From Pseudomonadota bacterium (GTDB taxonomy: Bacteria > Pseudomonadota > Alphaproteobacteria > Sphingomonadales > Sphingomonadaceae), in assembly GCA_023422695.1 (NCBI GenBank), contig JAFAGN010000145.1, positions 1 to 10,155 on the forward strand: DNA of 10,155 nt, in the 5' to 3' direction. A program made the position numbers and the translations under genes. A model generated the notes under the pieces. The model made no database searches, was not told the DNA's origin, and saw nothing but the letters and a program-made list of their open reading frames with translations. Positions 6,633-10,155 of the stretch are shown piece by piece. Position 1 is the first letter of the stretch, and each line of letters opens with the position of its first letter.

Positions 6633-7574
6633 ATGACCAGCCCCGCCGCCGATCCCCGCCTGCTGCTGGTCACCGGCCTGTCGGGCGCGGGGAAATCGAC
6701 CGTGCTGAAAGTGCTCGAGGATCTGGGCTGGGAAGTCGTCGACAACCTGCCGCTCGCGCTGCTCGAAACGCTGATCGACGCGCCGGTGAAACGCAGCGAG
6801 GCGGGACGCCCGCTGGCGATCGGGATCGACAGTCGCAGCCGAGGGTTTCGCCCCGCCTTGCTGGTCCAGCGGATCAAGGCGCTGCGCGAAGCGGGCGGGC
6901 GCGACATCCAGACCCTGTTCCTCGACTGCGCCGGGGCCGAGCTCGAACGCCGTTTCTCCGAAACTCGGCGGCGCCACCCCATGGCCGAGGATCGTCCGGC
7001 CGCCGACGGCATCGCGCGCGAGCGCGAGATGATGGAACCGCTGCGCCGCTGGGCCGAACATGTCATCGACACCACAAATTACAGCAGCAACGACCTGCAA
7101 CAGGAGGTCCGCCAGCGCTTTGGCGAGAGCGGTCACGACGAACCGGTGCTCAACATCCTGAGCTTCGGCTTCGCGCGCGGACTGCCGCGCCATGCCGATC
7201 TGGTGTTCGACATGCGCTATCTGCGCAACCCGCATTGGGACGCCAAGCTGAAGCCCGGCACCGGGCTGGATGCCGATGTTGCCGCCTATGTCATCGCGGA
7301 CCCGGCCTATGCAGACAGCGTTGCACAGATCGAGAAACTGATCCTCACGCTGCTGCCGCGCTACCGCGCCGAGGGTAAAAGCTATGTCACCATTGCGTTC
7401 GGTTGCACCGGCGGGCGCCACCGGTCGGTCCATGTCGCGGCGCGTGTTGCCGAAACGCTACGCACGTCCGGATATGAGCCAACCTTGACCCACCGCAACC
7501 TTGACTCTGCCCCGCAAGATGGGCTTGAGGGCAAGCCCCCGCCTGCGCCTTCCGCAGCGGCCGGAAAAACATAA
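6633..7574 (+). CDS. rapZ: RapZ, nucleotide- and RNA-binding protein
   Basis: RapZ (YhbJ/YvcJ family) binds nucleotides through an N-terminal P-loop. In E. coli it binds glucosamine-6-phosphate and hands the small RNA GlmZ to RNase E, tuning cell-wall precursor supply. Here the P-loop is GLSGAGKS (residues 15-22), followed by VLEDLGWEVVDNLP. The conserved IGIDSRSR stretch lies near residue 66, and the C-terminal hallmark GCTGGRHRSV starts at residue 257. At 313 aa it is about 30 residues longer than the 284-aa E. coli protein; the excess is a low-complexity tail after HRNL, rich in Pro, Ala and Gly and ending in AAAGKT. The ATG at 6633 follows the hprK stop by 10 nt. The stop TAA at 7572-7574 overlaps the ribosome binding site of the EIIA gene. 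RNA partners in alphaproteobacteria are not established. Confidence 0.95.
   Translation: MTSPAADPRLLLVTGLSGAGKSTVLKVLEDLGWEVVDNLPLALLETLIDAPVKRSEAGRPLAIGIDSRSRGFRPALLVQRIKALREAGGRDIQTLFLDCAGAELERRFSETRRRHPMAEDRPAADGIAREREMMEPLRRWAEHVIDTTNYSSNDLQQEVRQRFGESGHDEPVLNILSFGFARGLPRHADLVFDMRYLRNPHWDAKLKPGTGLDADVAAYVIADPAYADSVAQIEKLILTLLPRYRAEGKSYVTIAFGCTGGRHRSVHVAARVAETLRTSGYEPTLTHRNLDSAPQDGLEGKPPPAPSAAAGKT
7521..7566 (+). repeat. Paired short palindromes in the 3' end of rapZ
   Basis: GGGCTTG (7521-7527) and CAAGCCC (7532-7538) form a perfect 7-bp stem with a 4-nt loop. TTCCG (7550-7554) and CGGAA (7562-7566) form a second, weaker stem followed by five more bases, AAACA. Both lie within the stretch encoding the non-conserved tail of RapZ, just before the EIIA gene. 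They could give an intra-operon processing or attenuation site, which is inference. Confidence 0.45.
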
Positions 7575-7588
7575 GGGTCTCGCATTTC

Positions 7589-8017
7589 ATGCCCACCGAT
7601 AAAGCCTTGCCGCTGCTGGGAATGGTCCTTGTCACCCACGGCCGTCTGGCCGAGGAAATGGTTCGCGCGATGGAGCATGTCGTCGGGCCGCAGCGCGCGA
7701 TCGCGACGGTGTGCATCGGTCCCAACGACAATATGGAAATGCGCCGCCGCGAGATCGCCGACGCGATTCGCGAGGTCGACGAAGGGCGCGGGGTCGTCAT
7801 GCTGACCGACCTGTTCGGCGGCACCCCGTCGAACCTGGCGATCAGCCTGCTCGAATCGGGCCGCACCGAAGTGATCGCCGGGGTCAATCTGCCGATGCTG
7901 ATCCGCCTGGAGAGCGCACGCAAGTCGATGGAACTGCGCGCCGCGGTGATCGCGGCGAAGGAAGCCGGGCAGAAATATATTTCGGTCGCCTCCGAAATGC
8001 TGGGGGTGGGACCATGA
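7589..8017 (+). CDS. PTS EIIA component, mannose type
   Basis: This is a 142-aa protein of the EIIA-Man superfamily, which accepts phosphate from phospho-HPr on a histidine. The expected active-site His17 lies in GMVLVTHGRLAEEM. The VMLTDLFGGTPSNLA stretch is the most recognisable family signature, and the overall length fits a single domain. A TAAGGG ribosome binding site (7572-7577) overlaps the rapZ stop, 11 nt before the ATG. No EIIB or EIIC gene is in the window, so sugar transport is unlikely. The protein more probably signals the phosphorylation state of the system to other proteins, as proposed for the incomplete PTS of Brucella and relatives. It ends in an ATGA overlap with ptsH, so the two should be made together. 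Confidence 0.94.
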   Translation: MPTDKALPLLGMVLVTHGRLAEEMVRAMEHVVGPQRAIATVCIGPNDNMEMRRREIADAIREVDEGRGVVMLTDLFGGTPSNLAISLLESGRTEVIAGVNLPMLIRLESARKSMELRAAVIAAKEAGQKYISVASEMLGVGP

Positions 8018-8292
8018 GCGAAATCTCCGAAACCGTCGAAATCACCAACCAGCGCGGACTCCACGCGCGCGCCAGCGCCAAATTCGTCACCTTCGTCAGC
8101 CGCCTGCCCGAAACCGTGTCGGTCGAGGTCGAAAAGGGCGGATCGCGCGTCAACGGCACGTCGATCATGGGCCTGATGATGCTCGGCGCCGCCAAGGGCG
8201 ACACGATCACGATCCACACCAAGGGCGACGGCGCCGACGCGGCGCTGCTGAAACTGGTCGGGCTGGTCAAGGACAGCTTCGGCGAGGATTGA
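8014..8292 (+). CDS. ptsH: Phosphocarrier protein HPr
   Basis: HPr carries phosphate from Enzyme I to EIIA components. The 92-aa protein has the active-site His17 in NQRGLHARASAKFV, corresponding to His15 of the enterobacterial protein. Ser50 in NGTSIMGLMML matches the Ser46 site that HprK phosphorylates. Both regulatory sites are therefore present, consistent with the hprK gene in the same run. The ATG at 8014 overlaps the EIIA stop by 4 bp (ATGA), implying coupled translation, with a G-rich stretch (GGGGGTGGG) just upstream as a possible ribosome binding site. No Enzyme I gene is in the window. It appears to be the last gene of the chvI operon, since a long inverted repeat follows directly. 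Confidence 0.96.
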   Translation: MSEISETVEITNQRGLHARASAKFVTFVSRLPETVSVEVEKGGSRVNGTSIMGLMMLGAAKGDTITIHTKGDGADAALLKLVGLVKDSFGED

Positions 8293-8298
8293 CACACG

Positions 8299-8413
8299 CC
8301 CTCCGTTTTCCCCGGCGAAGACGAGGGAATAAGCCGAGCGAAGCCGAGGCAGTGACATAGCGATTCTCGCTCCGCTCGAACGAGCCCCTCGTCTTCGCTC
8401 GGGGAAGCGGGGG
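8299..8413. repeat. Long inverted repeat after ptsH
   Basis: The left arm 8299-8327 and right arm 8386-8413 are inverted copies, with a perfect core of CCCTCGTCTTCGC and its complement. Beyond the core the match runs on with a one-base insertion and a few mismatches. GAGCGAAG (8336-8343) can also pair with CTTCGCTC (8393-8400), offering a competing fold. The middle holds a 10-bp direct repeat of AAGCCGAG (8331 and 8341) and a small hairpin AGCGATTCTCGCT (8359-8371). It could terminate or insulate the operon, although no T-tract follows the arm immediately. The right arm ends 8 nt before the ribosome binding site of the next gene. Confidence 0.75.
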
Positions 8414-8421
8414 TTTTGCTT

Positions 8422-8427
8422 AAGGGA
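8422..8427 (+). promoter_or_regulatory. Ribosome binding site setting a TTG start
   Basis: AAGGGA lies 6 nt before the TTG at 8434 and is the best ribosome binding site in the region. It favours 8434 over the other in-frame TTG at 8416, which sits before this site and next to the inverted repeat. Confidence 0.7.
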
Positions 8428-8433
8428 TCAGAA

Positions 8434-9246
8434 TTGACTCACCGCCGCTCCCAAATCGAAAGCCTGTCGAACCCGCTGGTCAAGCGGATGCGCTTGCTGC
8501 GCGAGAAGCGCCACCGCCGCGCCGAGGGTCTGTTCCTGGCCGAAGGACTGCGGATCGCGACCGAGGCGCGTGAGGCCGGGGTGCTGCCGCTGTGGCTGTT
8601 CCTTGGTCCGGAGGGTGACGCCCATCCACTCGCCGCGGCGCTGGTTGCCAATACGCTGGCGGCGGGCGGCGAGGTGATCGACACCACCCCGGCGATCCTC
8701 TCGAAGCTGTCGGGCAAGGACAATGCGCAGACCGTCGTCGGCATCTACGCCGAACCGAAAACGACCCTTGCCGACCTGAACCGCGATGCCGCGCCGATCT
8801 GGCTGGTCGCCGAACGGCTGCGCGATCCGGGCAATCTCGGCACGATGCTGCGCACCGGCGATGCGGTGGGTGCGGGCGGGCTGATCCTGCTGGGCGAAAG
8901 CACCGATCCCTATGCGGTCGAGGCGGTGCGCGCGAGCATGGGCGCGATCTTTACGCAGGCGCTGGTGCAGGCGCGGTGGGACGAATTCCTGCCGTGGCTG
9001 CGGCAAGGGCCGGGGCAGCTGGTCGCGACGTGGCTGGGGGACGATACCGAGGATTATCAGGCGGTGCGCTATGCCGCGCCGACCTTCATCCTGACCGGCA
9101 ATGAATCGCAGGGGATGCCGCCCGAATATGCCGACGCCGCCGATGTGCGGGTCAAGATGCCGATGCTGGGCAAGGCCGACAGCCTGAACGCCGCAGTCGC
9201 GACCGCGGTGATGGCGTATGAGGTGCTGAACCAGCGGCGGAACTGA
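8434..9246 (+). CDS. SpoU/TrmH-family RNA 2'-O-methyltransferase
   Basis: This 270-aa protein transfers a methyl group from S-adenosylmethionine to a ribose 2'-OH of rRNA or tRNA. The N-terminal part, starting SLSNPLVKRMRLLREKRHRR and then FLAEGLRI, is the L30e-like substrate-binding domain typical of the rRNA-modifying branch. The C-terminal SPOUT domain has all three motifs: RDPGNLGTMLRT (residues 130-141), LTGNESQGMP (220-229) and KMPMLGKADSLNAAV (from 241). Motif 3 reads SLNAA where SLNVS is common. The exact target nucleotide cannot be read from sequence, so no gene name is given. The start is a TTG supported by AAGGGA 6 nt upstream, suggesting modest translation. It is separated from the chvI operon by a long inverted repeat and may have its own promoter or depend on read-through. 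Confidence 0.93.
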   Translation: MTHRRSQIESLSNPLVKRMRLLREKRHRRAEGLFLAEGLRIATEAREAGVLPLWLFLGPEGDAHPLAAALVANTLAAGGEVIDTTPAILSKLSGKDNAQTVVGIYAEPKTTLADLNRDAAPIWLVAERLRDPGNLGTMLRTGDAVGAGGLILLGESTDPYAVEAVRASMGAIFTQALVQARWDEFLPWLRQGPGQLVATWLGDDTEDYQAVRYAAPTFILTGNESQGMPPEYADAADVRVKMPMLGKADSLNAAVATAVMAYEVLNQRRN

Positions 9247-9310
9247 GCGGTGGACGGCATTTCGGTTCAGCCTCCCGCCAACATCATGTTACTATCACTT
9301 CCTCTCTTCC

Positions 9311-9390
9311 CGTTCGCATCGAGCGAAGTCGAGATGCCCCTCGACCTTGCGCAGTGCCGAGGGGTGTCTCGACTTCGCTCGACACGAACG
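9311..9390. repeat. Inverted repeat of the TCGAGCGAAGTCGAGA type
   Basis: The arms 9311-9343 and 9358-9390 are 33 bp each and match as inverted copies at 29 positions, with a 14-nt loop. The core TCGAGCGAAGTCGAGA is, to my knowledge, very common between genes in sphingomonads. It sits between the methyltransferase and the lipoprotein gene and ends 4 nt before the ribosome binding site of the latter. If transcribed it would make a very stable stem-loop. Confidence 0.85.
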
Positions 9391-9394
9391 GAGT

Positions 9395-9401
9395 AAAGGA
9401 G
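9395..9401 (+). promoter_or_regulatory. Strong ribosome binding site of the lipoprotein gene
   Basis: AAAGGAG lies 6 nt before the ATG at 9408. It fixes that start against the upstream in-frame GTG at 9354, which falls inside the inverted repeat region and would bury the signal peptide. Confidence 0.8.
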
Positions 9402-9407
9402 CTTGTA

Positions 9408-10115
9408 ATGATCCGCTTTCTACCCCTGCTCGCCCTTCCCGCGCTCGCGGCGTGCGTCCCCGCCGCCGACGCGCCGCCGCAGACTCCCGGCGTGCAGCCC
9501 GCCGCTTATATGGCGCTCGGCACCGAACCCGGCTGGACGCTCGAAATCACCCCCGACCGGCTCAACTATGATGGCGACTATGGCGCTACCAAGATCATGG
9601 TGCCGAACCCCGGCGCGAAACCGTCGCTGAACGGGCGGACCTATGTCGGCGACCGACTGTCGGTGGTGATCAAGACCGCCCCGTGCAGCGACGGGATGAG
9701 CGACCGGCGCTACGCCGATACCGTTCGCGTTGTCGCCGATGGCAGGACGCTGAACGGCTGTGGCGGCGCGATCTTGCCGCCCGATACGCTGGCGGGGTCG
9801 AACTGGACGTTCGTGTCGATCGGCGGGGTCGCGGTGGCGCAGGACCGCCCGACATCGCTGCAATTCGACGGCACCCGGCTGAGCGGCAGTGCGGGCTGCA
9901 ACCGCTTTTCGGGCGGCTACAAGGCGGTCGACGGCACGTTGACCACCGGGCCGCTGATGGCGACCGAAATGGCCTGCCCGGGCGCGGGCATGACGCAGGA
10001 AGCGGCGTTCTTCAAGCTGATGGCAGCGCCGGTCAGCCTGACCTTTGCCGATGACGGGACGTTGATTTTGACGGGGAGCGAGGGGCAAACGGCGGTTTTG
10101 AAGCGGGTGATCTAA
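9408..10115 (+). CDS. Lipoprotein with COG3650-like and META (HslJ-like) domains
   Basis: The 235-aa protein begins with a short lipoprotein signal, with leucine-rich residues 4-13 and a lipobox ending ALAAC, so Cys16 should be lipidated after cleavage. Residue 17 is Val rather than Asp, which suggests the outer membrane if E. coli sorting rules hold. Residues about 35-120 resemble the COG3650 family: GTEPGW near 38-43, PCSDGMSD at 92-99 and GRTLNGC at 112-118. Cys93 and Cys118 could form a disulfide. Residues about 128-235 form a META domain: GSNWTF, the GCNRFSGGY motif (163-171) and MACP (188-191), with Cys164 and Cys190 as a second possible pair. META domains occur in HslJ and related envelope proteins of poorly known function. 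The start is fixed by AAAGGAG and the signal peptide. Both domains being complete argues against truncation. Confidence 0.9.
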   Translation: MIRFLPLLALPALAACVPAADAPPQTPGVQPAAYMALGTEPGWTLEITPDRLNYDGDYGATKIMVPNPGAKPSLNGRTYVGDRLSVVIKTAPCSDGMSDRRYADTVRVVADGRTLNGCGGAILPPDTLAGSNWTFVSIGGVAVAQDRPTSLQFDGTRLSGSAGCNRFSGGYKAVDGTLTTGPLMATEMACPGAGMTQEAAFFKLMAAPVSLTFADDGTLILTGSEGQTAVLKRVI

Positions 10116-10155
10116 GAACGTCCCCCCCCCCCAAGCCGGGGCCCCATTGCGTTTT
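10116..10155. other. Short tail with an 11-C run, no gene seen
   Basis: A run of eleven C (10122-10132) is followed by AAGCC, then GGGGCCCC and, near the edge, TTTT. A weak CCCC/GGGG stem (10129-10132 with 10138-10141) is possible and could be part of a terminator cut by the window end. The evidence is too thin to call one. Confidence 0.3.

Noticed and set aside
6619..6636. A five-codon frame (MTCLP) bridging the hprK stop and rapZ start
   Set aside because: It has ATGA-type overlaps at both ends, which is curious, but it is too short and has no ribosome binding site of its own; chance is the simplest explanation.
10129..10155. A terminator after the lipoprotein gene
   Set aside because: The stem is only 4 bp, the T-tract does not follow it directly and the window ends, so support is insufficient.

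Overview
The window looks like chromosomal DNA of a Sphingomonadales alphaproteobacterium, with Sphingopyxis or a near relative as the best guess. The base composition is high in GC. The gene order pckA <- -> chvI-chvG-hprK-rapZ-EIIA-HPr is a known alphaproteobacterial arrangement, and the intergenic inverted repeats (one carrying TCGAGCGAAGTCGAGA) look like those scattered through sphingomonad genomes. Genus placement is inference. No tRNA, rRNA, CRISPR array, insertion sequence or prophage gene was seen.

Layout. (1) 2-1264, plus: the 3' part of a DUF885 predicted metallopeptidase. (2) 1265-1466: a convergent gap holding two nested inverted repeats. (3) 1467-1919, minus: a 150-aa protein of unknown function. 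(4) 1967-3568, minus: ATP-type PEP carboxykinase PckA. The 47-nt spacer after pckA can fold into two mutually exclusive hairpins, one of which hides the ribosome binding site of the unknown gene. (5) 3569-3813: a divergent control region. (6) 3814-8292, plus: a tight six-gene run, chvI, chvG, hprK, rapZ, a mannose-type EIIA and ptsH (HPr). (7) 8299-8413: a long inverted repeat, then a TTG-started SpoU/TrmH-family RNA 2'-O-methyltransferase at 8434-9246. (8) 9311-9390: another inverted repeat, then a lipoprotein at 9408-10115 joining a COG3650-like domain to a META domain.

How the genes work together. ChvG is a membrane sensor kinase and ChvI its OmpR-type regulator. HprK, EIIA and HPr form a partial phosphotransferase system with no sugar permease in view, so its role should be regulatory. 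RapZ is a nucleotide- and RNA-binding protein tied in enterobacteria to glucosamine-6-phosphate and envelope precursor supply. PckA starts gluconeogenesis. The block therefore places envelope sensing, PEP/ATP-dependent phosphorylation signalling and gluconeogenesis side by side. No previously undescribed multi-gene system was found. The freshest signals are the alternative-hairpin spacer downstream of pckA, the uncharacterised 150-aa protein, and the repeat elements that end a few bases before ribosome binding sites.
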